Both the position numbers and the translations under genes were made by a program. Under the pieces are notes generated by a model. It was given only the letters and a program-made list of their open reading frames with translations. It was not told where the DNA came from and made no database searches. A stretch of DNA of 11,940 nt. Origin: Verrucomicrobiia bacterium (GTDB taxonomy: Bacteria; Verrucomicrobiota; Verrucomicrobiae; Limisphaerales; UBA11358). The stretch spans positions 1 through 11,940 of the forward strand of contig JASHZU010000052.1 in the NCBI GenBank assembly GCA_030042375.1. Direction: 5' to 3'. Positions 1-6,800 of the stretch are shown in pieces; position 1 is the first letter of the stretch, and each line of letters opens with the position of its first letter.

Positions 1-499
1 TCGGCAGCGTGGCCGCCGTGATGCCGCCGGTGGGAATGAACTTCACGCCGGTGTGGCTGAATGGTCCTCCCAGCGCCTTGAGCGCATTGACGCCGCCGAA
101 GGTTTCCGACGGGAAAAATTTCAGGTGCTTGCAGCCGAGGTCGAGCGCTTCCATGACTTCCGTGGGCGTGATGACGCCGGGAAACATCGGGAGGTTGTGC
201 GCCTGCGCCGCTTTGAGGACGGATTCCCTCAGTCCGGGCGACACGCCGAATTGCGCGCCGGCATCCGCGGCGGCTTTGACCTTGTCCGCTGTAAGAAGCG
301 TGCCCGCGCCCACGACGGCATCCGGCAGCGCCTTGCGAATGCGGGCGATGGATTCCGCCGCGCCCGCTGTGCGAAAGGTGACTTCAATGCAATTTAAACC
401 GCCAGCGAGCAATGCCTCGGTGAGCGGCACGGCATCTTCCGGTTTATGAATTACCGCGACGCAGACGAGGCGGTGCTTGAGAAAAGAGTCAACGTTCAT
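1..499 (-). CDS. eda: KDPG/KHG aldolase, N-terminal 166 residues (runs off left edge)
   Basis: This gene encodes a class I aldolase that splits 2-keto-3-deoxy-6-phosphogluconate into pyruvate and glyceraldehyde-3-phosphate (Entner-Doudoroff and sugar-acid catabolism). It may also act on 4-hydroxy-2-oxoglutarate. It is cytoplasmic, and the family is usually about 205-215 residues, so the last quarter lies outside the window. I translated it by hand from ATG at 499-497. Visible landmarks are IEVTFRT with the catalytic Glu at residue 39 and Arg at 43, VGAGT (63-67), VSPGL (86-90), FPGVITPTE (106-114), HLKFFP with the Schiff-base Lys at 127, and PTGG (156-159) of the phosphate site. These align along the whole length with E. 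coli Eda (E45, R49, K133). No clear Shine-Dalgarno precedes the start. A palindrome lies 15 bp upstream, and the gene is divergent from the VOC gene. Confidence 0.93.
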   Translation of the reverse strand, partial: MNVDSFLKHRLVCVAVIHKPEDAVPLTEALLAGGLNCIEVTFRTAGAAESIARIRKALPDAVVGAGTLLTADKVKAAADAGAQFGVSPGLRESVLKAAQAHNLPMFPGVITPTEVMEALDLGCKHLKFFPSETFGGVNALKALGGPFSHTGVKFIPTGGITAATLP

Positions 500-513
500 G
501 GTGCGGAAGGATA

Positions 514-531
514 CGTGAAAAATTTCTCACG
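514..531. promoter_or_regulatory. 18-bp near-perfect palindrome upstream of the KDPG aldolase gene
   Basis: CGTGAAAAATTTCTCACG reads the same on both strands except for one mismatched pair. It lies 15 bp upstream of the aldolase start, inside the 77-bp divergent promoter region shared with the VOC gene. With no loop it suits a dimeric repressor site better than an RNA hairpin. The cognate regulator is not in the window, so the role is inference. Confidence 0.35.
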
Positions 532-541
532 CGGAATTTTA

Positions 542-572
542 TTTTTAATTTGGCATTTTTAATTTTTAATTT
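542..572. repeat. Three copies of TTTTTAATTT in the divergent intergenic region
   Basis: The 10-mer TTTTTAATTT occurs at 542-551, 556-565 and 563-572, the last two overlapping. This makes an almost pure A/T tract immediately before the VOC start codon. It could act as an UP-element or bent promoter DNA for one or both divergent genes. It leaves no room for a Shine-Dalgarno sequence in front of the ATG at 577. Function is inferred. Confidence 0.4.
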
Positions 573-576
573 GCCC

Positions 577-969
577 ATGAATATCAAAGTCGAACATCTC
601 GCCATCGTTGCCAAAGACCCGGCCGCCTTAAAAAGCTGGTATGAGCGCGTGCTGGGCGCCAAGGAAGTTTTCAATAACGGCCAGGCTCCCCTCACCTGCC
701 TCCTTTCCCTGGGCAATGTCTGGTTTGAAATTTACGCGGCGGAAAAGTCGCTGCCGGACACGGCCAACAACAAACTCGCGGGCTTCCGGCACCTGGCATT
801 GCGCGTGGATTCGCTGGACACGGCGAAAGCCGAACTGGAAAAGCGCGGCGTGAAATTCACTGAAGCGGAACGTCCGGCCGCCGGCGGCGGACGGGTTTTA
901 TTCTTCGCCGATTGCGACGGGAATCTTCTCCACTTCGTCGAACGAACGAAAGATTCGAAAGTTTTGTAG
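577..969 (+). CDS. Glyoxalase/VOC-superfamily protein, 130 aa
   Basis: This is a small cytoplasmic protein of the vicinal oxygen chelate fold, a family that includes glyoxalase I, dioxygenases and fosfomycin or bleomycin resistance proteins. Two beta-alpha-beta-beta-beta modules are visible: residues 1-56 start with VEHLAIVAKDP, and residues 68-125 start with GFRHLALRVDSLD. Candidate metal ligands are His7, Glu51 (WFEIY) and His72. At the fourth position, where glyoxalase I-type members usually have Glu (GNLxE), this protein has His119 (GNLLHF). I chose ATG at 577 because it begins exactly at the VOC N-terminal strand; an upstream in-frame TTG at 550 would add nine unsupported residues. No Shine-Dalgarno is present. 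The substrate cannot be predicted from sequence alone, so a specific enzyme name is not justified. Confidence 0.85.
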   Translation: MNIKVEHLAIVAKDPAALKSWYERVLGAKEVFNNGQAPLTCLLSLGNVWFEIYAAEKSLPDTANNKLAGFRHLALRVDSLDTAKAELEKRGVKFTEAERPAAGGGRVLFFADCDGNLLHFVERTKDSKVL

Positions 970-985
970 CGCGGTAACGATAAGG

Positions 986-1085
986 TTGACCTTTAACTCA
1001 TTGACAATCAACGATGTAGACCTTTGCTGGAAAATGTTGACCTCGGTATTGACCTTTAAGTAATTGGTTATCAACGTTGTAGACC
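986..1085. repeat. Diverged 37-bp direct repeat, two copies 63 bp apart
   Basis: Copies at 986-1022 and 1049-1085 match at 31 of 37 positions without gaps. Both begin TTGACCTTTAA and end TGTAGACC, with ATCAACG in the middle. TTGACCT occurs four times in the area (986, 1037, 1049, 1089). The repeat lies between the 3' ends of two convergent genes, so a promoter role is unlikely. It looks like an intergenic repeat family or the remnant of a duplication. The rest of 970-1150 shows only the hairpin listed next. Confidence 0.6.
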
Positions 1086-1116
1086 TTGTTGACCTCTATA
1101 TGCGATATACATATTT

Positions 1117-1146
1117 CCAGTGGCGCTCCACTTCAACGCCCACTGG
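1117..1146 (-). terminator. Candidate hairpin downstream of the usp gene
   Basis: CCAGTGG (1117-1123) pairs with CCACTGG (1140-1146), and two further CG pairs form past one bulged base. It begins only 4 nt beyond the usp stop codon when read on the minus strand. The sequence that follows in that direction is AT-rich (AAATATGTATAT) but has no U-run, so termination is possible rather than clear. Confidence 0.4.
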
Positions 1147-1150
1147 GCCA

Positions 1151-1573
1151 CTATTCCTTCTTCGTTCGCACCAACAGAAGAGGAATCAAAGTCTTATGTC
1201 GTACCTGGGTAATGGTACTGCCGTGAAAGATATCGCCCAACAGGCGATGCCCATGCCCGGCCATGGCGATCAAATCACATTTTAACGTTTCGGCGACCTT
1301 GAGGATTTCATCGGGTGGACTGCCGTAGGCGAGTTGGATTTCCACCGGAATTTCAGCGCAGTTGAATTCCGCCTGCACCCTCCGCAGATAGGCGGTGTCC
1401 TCGGTGATTTCGGGGCTGACGGCGTCCGCGCCATAGGTGCGGGCGGCCCAGCCATCGGCGACGTGTAACAGCACCAGCCGGCTTTGAAACTGTTTGGCCA
1501 GGAGCTTGACGTGCTCGATGAGCGCGCGGTCACTGGCCGTGCCGTCGAGTGTGACTAGAATAAGCTTATACAT
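1151..1573 (-). CDS. Universal stress protein (UspA family), 140 aa
   Basis: This is a cytoplasmic Usp-fold nucleotide-binding protein. It starts MYKLILVTLDG, with Asp9 at the usual adenine-contact position, and contains RLVLLHV in the second strand. Near the C-terminus is the ATP-binding loop AGHGHRLLGDIFHGST, matching G-2x-G-9x-G-S/T except that Ala replaces the first Gly. The length is normal for a single-domain Usp. The start at 1573 begins directly with the first Usp beta strand; the reading frame is open a little further upstream, but that would overlap mntH. Only 8 bp separate it from the mntH stop, with a weak AAGGG upstream, so the two are surely cotranscribed. Some bacterial Nramp transporters carry a C-terminal Usp domain, and this gene may be the unfused counterpart acting with the transporter. 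That role is inferred. Confidence 0.88.
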   Translation of the reverse strand: MYKLILVTLDGTASDRALIEHVKLLAKQFQSRLVLLHVADGWAARTYGADAVSPEITEDTAYLRRVQAEFNCAEIPVEIQLAYGSPPDEILKVAETLKCDLIAMAGHGHRLLGDIFHGSTITQVRHKTLIPLLLVRTKKE

Positions 1574-1581
1574 GGCCCTTA

Positions 1582-2997
1582 TTATTTGCCGCTGATGACC
1601 TGCCATGCCTGCCGGATGGCATCCGGCAGACCATATAAATCAAAGGCCGTAATGAGCAGAGCCGAGCTCCAGCCGGCGATGAGGAGAAACCATCCAATTC
1701 GCCATTGCCCCATTTTCCCCCGGGAACTCGCGAAATGCAACAAGGGAAACATGGCAAAGGGAAGTTGCAGCGCCAGGACGACCTGGCTCAGGACAAGCAG
1801 GTCGTTGATATTGTTGGCCCCCTTGATGGCAATAAAAATAACCGTGGGAATAATGGCCAATGAGCGGGTAATAAAACGCCGCAAGGCAGGCGCAATCCGC
1901 CAGCGCATAAAGCCTTCCATGACCACCTGGCCTCCCAGGGTGCCGACGATGGTAGCGCTCTGACCACTGGCAAGAAGCGCAACGGCGAAAAGCACACTGG
2001 CGAGAGCCGTGCCCAACAACGGCGCCAGGGTCAAATAGGCGGCGCGGATCCAATCCGTGTCATCATTAAATTGGACGACCTGGCCGCCGGCCACCGTGAC
2101 GCTGCTTTTGCCGTAAAACACCATCGCTGCCAACACTAAAATCGCGGCATTGATGAGAAAAGCGACGGACAGGTTTACAGTCACATCAATGGTATTATAG
2201 CGGATAGCATTTCGGATAGATTCGTCGTCTTTTTGAAACTTGCGGCTTTGGACCAAAGCCGGATGCAGGTACAGGACATGCGGCATGACCGTGGCACCGA
2301 TGATGCCAATGGCCACATAAACCATCTCGGCTGAACCCAAATGGGGTGAGAACATGGCCCGGCCCATTTCCAGGAAACCGGGCCGGGTTTGGGGGAGGAC
2401 GAAAATTTCAATGTAGTAGCAAACGCCAATCGTGGCCACAAGCAGCAGAACAATCGCCTCGATGGTTCTCATGCCGAAGTGCTGAAGCGCCAGCAACAGC
2501 AAAACGTCTGCGCCTGTGATGATAACCGCCCAAAGAATGGGGATATGGAACATTAAATTAAGCGCCACGGCACTGCCAAGTACTTCGGCCATATCACAGG
2601 CGATAATGGCAATTTCCGCTAAAAGCCAATTGGGCACACGCGTCCATTTGGGATACCAATCATAGCAGCATTGGGCCAGATCGCGCCCGGTAGCGATGCC
2701 AAGCCGCGCCGCAATGACCTGGAGAAAAATAGCCATGAGACTGGCGAGGCCGACGACCCACAACAATCCATATTTAAATTGCGCGCCGCCCTGCAAATCG
2801 GTGCCCCAGTTGCCGGGGTCCATATAGGCCACACTTACTAAGACGGCCGGCCCAATAAAAGCGGCCATTTGCCGCCAGAAACCGGCCTGCGGCGCGGGCA
2901 CGGGCACGCTGCCATGCACGTTTTCAAGCGAGAGACTCGAACGGTCGTGCCCGGCGGCGCCCATCACCTTTTTCTGCGAATCAGTTGGCAAACTCAT
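1582..2997 (-). CDS. mntH: Nramp-family Mn(II)/Fe(II) proton-coupled transporter, 471 aa
   Basis: This is an inner-membrane divalent metal importer of the Nramp family, of usual length, with about 11 hydrophobic segments. The hallmark metal-site motifs are intact: DPGN in TM1 (Asp60, Asn63) and MPH in TM6 (Met238, His240), where the Met favours Mn/Fe over Mg or Ca. Other family blocks are DMAEVLGSA (135-143), SGQSATI (344-350) with GGQVVMEGF (355-363), and SQVVLALQLPF (404-414). The N-terminal 38 residues are hydrophilic and probably cytoplasmic. The start at 2997 is followed without interruption by the cytoplasmic tail; a GGGG lies a few bases upstream. The gene is divergent from an MntR-type regulator, and a palindromic operator candidate overlaps its likely -10 element. 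Manganese-dependent repression is therefore the best reading. The usp gene follows in the same operon. Confidence 0.95.
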   Translation of the reverse strand: MSLPTDSQKKVMGAAGHDRSSLSLENVHGSVPVPAPQAGFWRQMAAFIGPAVLVSVAYMDPGNWGTDLQGGAQFKYGLLWVVGLASLMAIFLQVIAARLGIATGRDLAQCCYDWYPKWTRVPNWLLAEIAIIACDMAEVLGSAVALNLMFHIPILWAVIITGADVLLLLALQHFGMRTIEAIVLLLVATIGVCYYIEIFVLPQTRPGFLEMGRAMFSPHLGSAEMVYVAIGIIGATVMPHVLYLHPALVQSRKFQKDDESIRNAIRYNTIDVTVNLSVAFLINAAILVLAAMVFYGKSSVTVAGGQVVQFNDDTDWIRAAYLTLAPLLGTALASVLFAVALLASGQSATIVGTLGGQVVMEGFMRWRIAPALRRFITRSLAIIPTVIFIAIKGANNINDLLVLSQVVLALQLPFAMFPLLHFASSRGKMGQWRIGWFLLIAGWSSALLITAFDLYGLPDAIRQAWQVISGK

Positions 2998-3029
2998 TTT
3001 ACCCCAGTTTCCTGCCTTAAACTCAATTA

Positions 3030-3045
3030 TGTAGCTTAGGATACA
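3030..3045. promoter_or_regulatory. Candidate MntR operator 1 (mntH-proximal)
   Basis: TGTAGCTTAGGATACA is an inverted repeat of type TGTA-n8-TACA, located 33-48 bp upstream of the mntH start and overlapping the proposed -10 hexamer. It matches the second box at 12 of 16 positions. The adjacent divergent DtxR/MntR-family gene makes MntR the obvious binder. Binding is inferred. Confidence 0.6.
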
Positions 3046-3065
3046 ACCTCGATTTCGGCTGTCAA
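3038..3065 (-). promoter_or_regulatory. Candidate sigma70-type promoter of mntH
   Basis: On the minus strand TTGACA (3065-3060) is a perfect -35 hexamer. It is followed after 16 bp by TATCCT (3043-3038) as a fair -10, about 40 bp upstream of the mntH ATG. Operator 1 covers the -10, which fits repression by steric block. No equally good promoter was found for mntR. Confidence 0.5.
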
Positions 3066-3073
3066 ACGAAAAA

Positions 3074-3089
3074 TGTAGCCTGAGTTACA
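3074..3089. promoter_or_regulatory. Candidate MntR operator 2 (mntR-proximal)
   Basis: TGTAGCCTGAGTTACA is the second TGTA-n8-TACA palindrome in the mntH/mntR gap. It is centred 44 bp from the first (about four helical turns) and lies 45 bp upstream of the mntR start. It may serve autoregulation of mntR or cooperative repression of mntH. Binding is inferred from the repeated motif and the neighbouring regulator gene. Confidence 0.6.
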
Positions 3090-3133
3090 AATTAAAGCCT
3101 CGACTTGGGGCGCGCCTGGATTATTTTGGGAAA

Positions 3134-3568
3134 ATGCCGCGACCCAAAACCAAATCCGCCGCGCGTTTGCACGCGCAGGCCGAGAGCTTCCGGCGTTCAC
3201 GCCGCGACCGTGCCTCGGAAATAGCGCAGGATTATGTCGAAGCGATTGCGGATTTATCGGCATCGGTGGGCGAGGCGCGAGTCACGGACCTGGCGCGGCG
3301 GCTGGGCGTCACGCATGTGACGGTCAACCGGACACTGGCCCGGTTGCAGCAGGCCGGCTACGTCCAAACCAAACCCTATCGGGCGATTTTCCTGACGGAC
3401 TCAGGGCAGAAGCTGGCAAAGGAGTCCAAACGACGTCACGAAACCGTGGCGGCGTTTTTGCGTTCGCTCGGTGTTCCTGAGAAAATCTCCGAGCTGGATG
3501 CCGAGGGCATTGAACACCACGTCAGCCCGGAAACGCTGGCAGCGTTCGAGCGTTTGCTGAAGAAATAA
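3134..3568 (+). CDS. mntR: Manganese-responsive DtxR/MntR-family repressor, 144 aa
   Basis: This is a cytoplasmic metal-sensing transcription factor, close in length and layout to E. coli MntR (155 aa) and lacking a C-terminal SH3-like domain. A winged helix-turn-helix spans about residues 46-90 (VTDLARRLGVTHVTVNRTLA). By alignment with characterised MntR proteins the metal ligands are all present: Asp33 and Glu36 (QDYVEAI), His102 (RRHETV), and Glu124, Glu127 and His128 (DAEGIEHHVS). The dimerisation helices follow at 105-143. A basic N-terminal extension of about 25 residues precedes the first helix, as in proteobacterial MntR. ATG at 3134 is the first start in frame near a weak GGGA. The gene is divergent from mntH, with two shared palindromes between them, so it likely represses mntH-usp and possibly itself when Mn(II) is abundant. 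Confidence 0.94.
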   Translation: MPRPKTKSAARLHAQAESFRRSRRDRASEIAQDYVEAIADLSASVGEARVTDLARRLGVTHVTVNRTLARLQQAGYVQTKPYRAIFLTDSGQKLAKESKRRHETVAAFLRSLGVPEKISELDAEGIEHHVSPETLAAFERLLKK

Positions 3569-3571
3569 AAT

Positions 3572-3600
3572 CAGCCGGGGCTGACAGGCAACCCCGGCTG
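3572..3600. terminator. Strong hairpin between convergent genes
   Basis: A perfect 9-bp GC-rich stem, CAGCCGGGG (3572-3580) and CCCCGGCTG (3592-3600), encloses an 11-nt loop. It begins 4 bp after the mntR stop. The T-rich tail lies on the minus-strand side (ATTTTATTTC), while the plus-strand side continues TGAAACTTG. It therefore looks best as a terminator for the minus-strand operon about 200 bp upstream, and may also stop mntR transcription. Confidence 0.7.
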
Positions 3601-3639
3601 TGAAACTTGACGGATTTCTGCCTTAGAACATTTCCATCA

Positions 3640-3789
3640 ATCCTGTAGCGTGCGCCTGGAGCCCCTGTGGGGGGAGCGGCCTTTTTGGCCTTGGGCATTG
3701 TTTCGGCTCGGTTACAGGCCTCTGTGGGCATGCGCCCTCGCCAAAACTTCGCCCAAAGCCAAAAATTCTCGCTCCGCATCGCTACATGA
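3640..3789. mobile_element. Possible MITE-like noncoding element with short terminal inverted repeats
   Basis: ATCCTGTAGCGTGCG (3640-3654) at the left is an inverted match of the right end, which reads ATCATGTAGCGATGCG on the minus strand (3789-3774). TGTAGCG is the perfect core. About 150 bp lie within the ends. They include a CCCC-TGT-GGGG hairpin (3662-3672) and GGCC-TTTTT-GGCC (3678-3690). TCAAT occurs just outside each end (3637-3641 and 3796-3800) but not at matching distances. No convincing protein is encoded. Together with the terminator this accounts for the gene-free stretch 3569-3803. It could equally be ordinary 3' untranslated sequence. Confidence 0.35.
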
Positions 3790-3803
3790 TTTCAGTCAAT
3801 GCT

Positions 3804-6800
3804 CTAGGGCGTGGTCACTTCGTAGTAGCGGTTGTTCCCGCCGGAAGTGTCATGGATCTCCATGTACGTGCCGTCGCCAATGTTCGTGGAAATCGCAGTC
3901 CACTGCGGCGGGAACAGAGTGGGAGAGCGTTCAATGATGTAGGTTTGGCCGGCGACGCTGGGCCAATAGAGGACGAGATCCTGCTGGCTGGTCGCCACGG
4001 GCTGGTCGGTGCCTTCATTCAATACGGATGTGGGATCCACCGGATTAAGACCGGCCACATATTTCTGGTAGTTGTTCAGGCCGGTGCCATCGGCGTCGGC
4101 GTTCGAGACAGACAACTCGTTATAGATGGTGCCGAAGTAACGCAAGCGCCATGAATCCGGGATGCCGTCATTGTAATACGAATTGGTGCGGCTGGAGAGG
4201 GTAATGAGGCCGGTAAAGGTCTTGCTGGGGAAGGACGCCAACCCGCTGGGCGTGGCCGACGCGTGGCCAAAGTTGACCGCGTAGGAAGACATGCTATTGG
4301 CATTGGTTGGGATGGTGACGGTCAGATAGCCGATGTTGGCGTTGCCGGTCAGACCGGACAAGTCAGAGGGCAACACCGTACTATTGGGCAGCCAGGCGCC
4401 AGAATAATTTCCGTTTCCGCGCTGCATTGTGAAGGCCGGTGTCGAGCTGCCAATCGCGGAGCTTAATGCCGGGTTGGGCGTAAATTGGACCGGGACCGTC
4501 AAGGCCGGCGAGCCGTCCAAAGGCACCACATTGAGATTGAGCATCAACATGCGCAACGGATAAGGGCCAAAGGTGTTGGCATCGACGGGGATGGTAATCG
4601 TTTGGCCTGCGGACGCCAGGTAATCACCCGCCGTGAAATTCACCAGGGGCGTGTTCGTGATGGATGTGGCCTCGGATTGGGAAGCGCCTTTGAGGCTGAC
4701 CTGAGCGCTGCCGCTCGAGGTGCTGACAGACGGTATGGCAACCGCCGTGGCCAGGTTGGGTGTGGTGGTGGCTACCAGGACGCCATTCGTCCAAACACGC
4801 TCAAACCATGTGCGCTGCGGGTCCAATGAACGGACGTAGGTCACATACACGTCGCAAATGTCCAAAGTGCCATCGCCGAAGGCAATTTCATCCATATTTG
4901 TGAGGTTATTGCCGCCATTAAACAACGCTTGTTCCTGGGCCAGAGTCATGGGGCCGGCATTGGTGTAATAGCCGTAAAACTCATCGCCTAAGTTCCCGTC
5001 GTATCTACCGATAGCGCCGCAGGAATCCATGGCATTGTAAAAGTCGCAATTGGTCGGTGGCTCGTTAATGGCATAAACCGCAGTTTCAAATACCTGGGCG
5101 GCGTTGGCGCTTCCGTAGGTGGACAGGTTGCCGGTGCCAAAATCGCCGGCGTTGAACCAGCGGAAATTATAGACGTCGCCAACCAGGTAGGGAATGCTGA
5201 ACACGGTGACGTTTTTGATGGCGTTGAGGGTGCCGGGGCCCAGCGCCAGCGCATTCGTTTCGAATGGGTTAACAATATTCACTGCGGAACCCGGATTGCC
5301 AATACCATTGTCAGTCGCTGAGGGCGAGCCGATCCTGATTTGATATTGTTCGCCAACGGCGGCGCTGGCGGGAATTTGGAAGGTATATCCTCCCACGATG
5401 ACGCCAGTGGGCTCATTGGTATTAGGGAAGAGATCATCATGGGCAATGGAATACGTGATAAGGTTTTGAGACAGCGTGTCGTAAAGATTGGTTTGGCCGC
5501 TTCTTTCCAGCCAGCCTACCCCGAGAAGGTTTTCGGTGTTATTGGTAAATTCCAGGCTGACGAAATTGGTGCCATTATAAGTCACAATGTCCTGGGGCGG
5601 GATAAAGCCTGTTTCGTAATTGGCAAACATGAGCGGAGGGATAGGAGCATAGGCGGGCGGTGAAGAACCTGGAACGAGCTGCATCAACATGGGTTGGAAA
5701 CCAAAGTCTCCCGCGGTTATGGGGGGGCCGATATTAGTCACGCCGGGTCCGCCATTCGTCACCACCAGGTTAAACTGCAAACTATCGACAACCGACGCCG
5801 GCAGCATGGTCAAGGTGACCGGCGCGATGAACGTTTCACCGGCCGCGCCGAGGAAAGCGCTGGAACATTCACCACGGGCGAAACCCCAGCTAATCGTATT
5901 AGGAACGTACGTATTTGGTGTGAAAACCAATTGGGCGATGCCGCTCATTTGGAAATCGGCATCGGGACCAGCGCCGAGGGCGCGCACCTGGAAGATGATA
6001 TTGGTGCTTCCATTAAGCGAGAGGGTGGCCATGCCATTGGTCGTCGGGATTTGCTGGCTCGCGGGAGCATTGGTGGGGTCGCTCCCATCGAGAGTATAAT
6101 AAAAGACGACGTTGGTCGTGGCATCCTCGAGAGTGAATTGCGCCGCGTTATTTCCAACAACCGCCGGTGTGCCTACCTGGAAGATAAACGTGGCCGCCGA
6201 TACGGAACTGGCTTCTCCAACCCCATTGATGTCAACCGCTTCAATCGTTACGGTGCCGTTGGTTAATGGCAACGGGGGCAGAGGATTAACCAATGTTGAC
6301 CCGAATAATTGACCGTTTTCATAAGGGAAGGGCGGTGTACTGCCAAGATTGGTAATCGTACTTTCGGGAGTGCCGTTCGTAAATGTAGGGATGGTAATAT
6401 ATTTGATTGTGAGGCCATTGGTGTAGTCCACACAATCGATGGCAATATTTATAGGGTTATTGGCAATATAGGGATCTCCCGCACTGATCGGGTGGAGTGT
6501 GGAATAAAAGCCCGTTTGCGTATTTCCTTCGAAATCGTACCAGCCAATATTTGGGGGATTGGGAGCCGGAACCGGGATGATAACGCTTACCGGTGCGGAG
6601 GTCGCGCTGATGCCACCGGTATTTTCTGCCTGCAGGACATAATAATAGGTAGCGCCATTCTGGACGTTATCGTCCGTGTATGTGGTTTCGGGGGTATTGG
6701 CAATGGCGGGAAAAGGACCGCCCGAAGAACCGGCACGCCCCACAATAAAGTTAGTGGCATCAGACTGGGGATTCCACGTCAGAACCACTTCGTAGGATTC

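Noticed and set aside
53..449. Plus-strand open frames over the first 450 bases
   Set aside because: The minus strand encodes a clear KDPG aldolase through this stretch; these are shadows.
1573..1606. Upstream start for the usp gene
   Set aside because: It would overlap the end of mntH and add residues before the canonical first beta strand of the Usp fold.
3644..3650. TGTAGCG as a further MntR box
   Set aside because: It shares only the left half-site; there is no TACA at the right distance, and it is better explained as the end of the inverted-repeat element.
3522..3779. Minus-strand 85-codon frame downstream of the giant gene
   Set aside because: It crosses the terminator hairpin and overlaps the mntR 3' end; composition is unlike the neighbours and no domain is visible.
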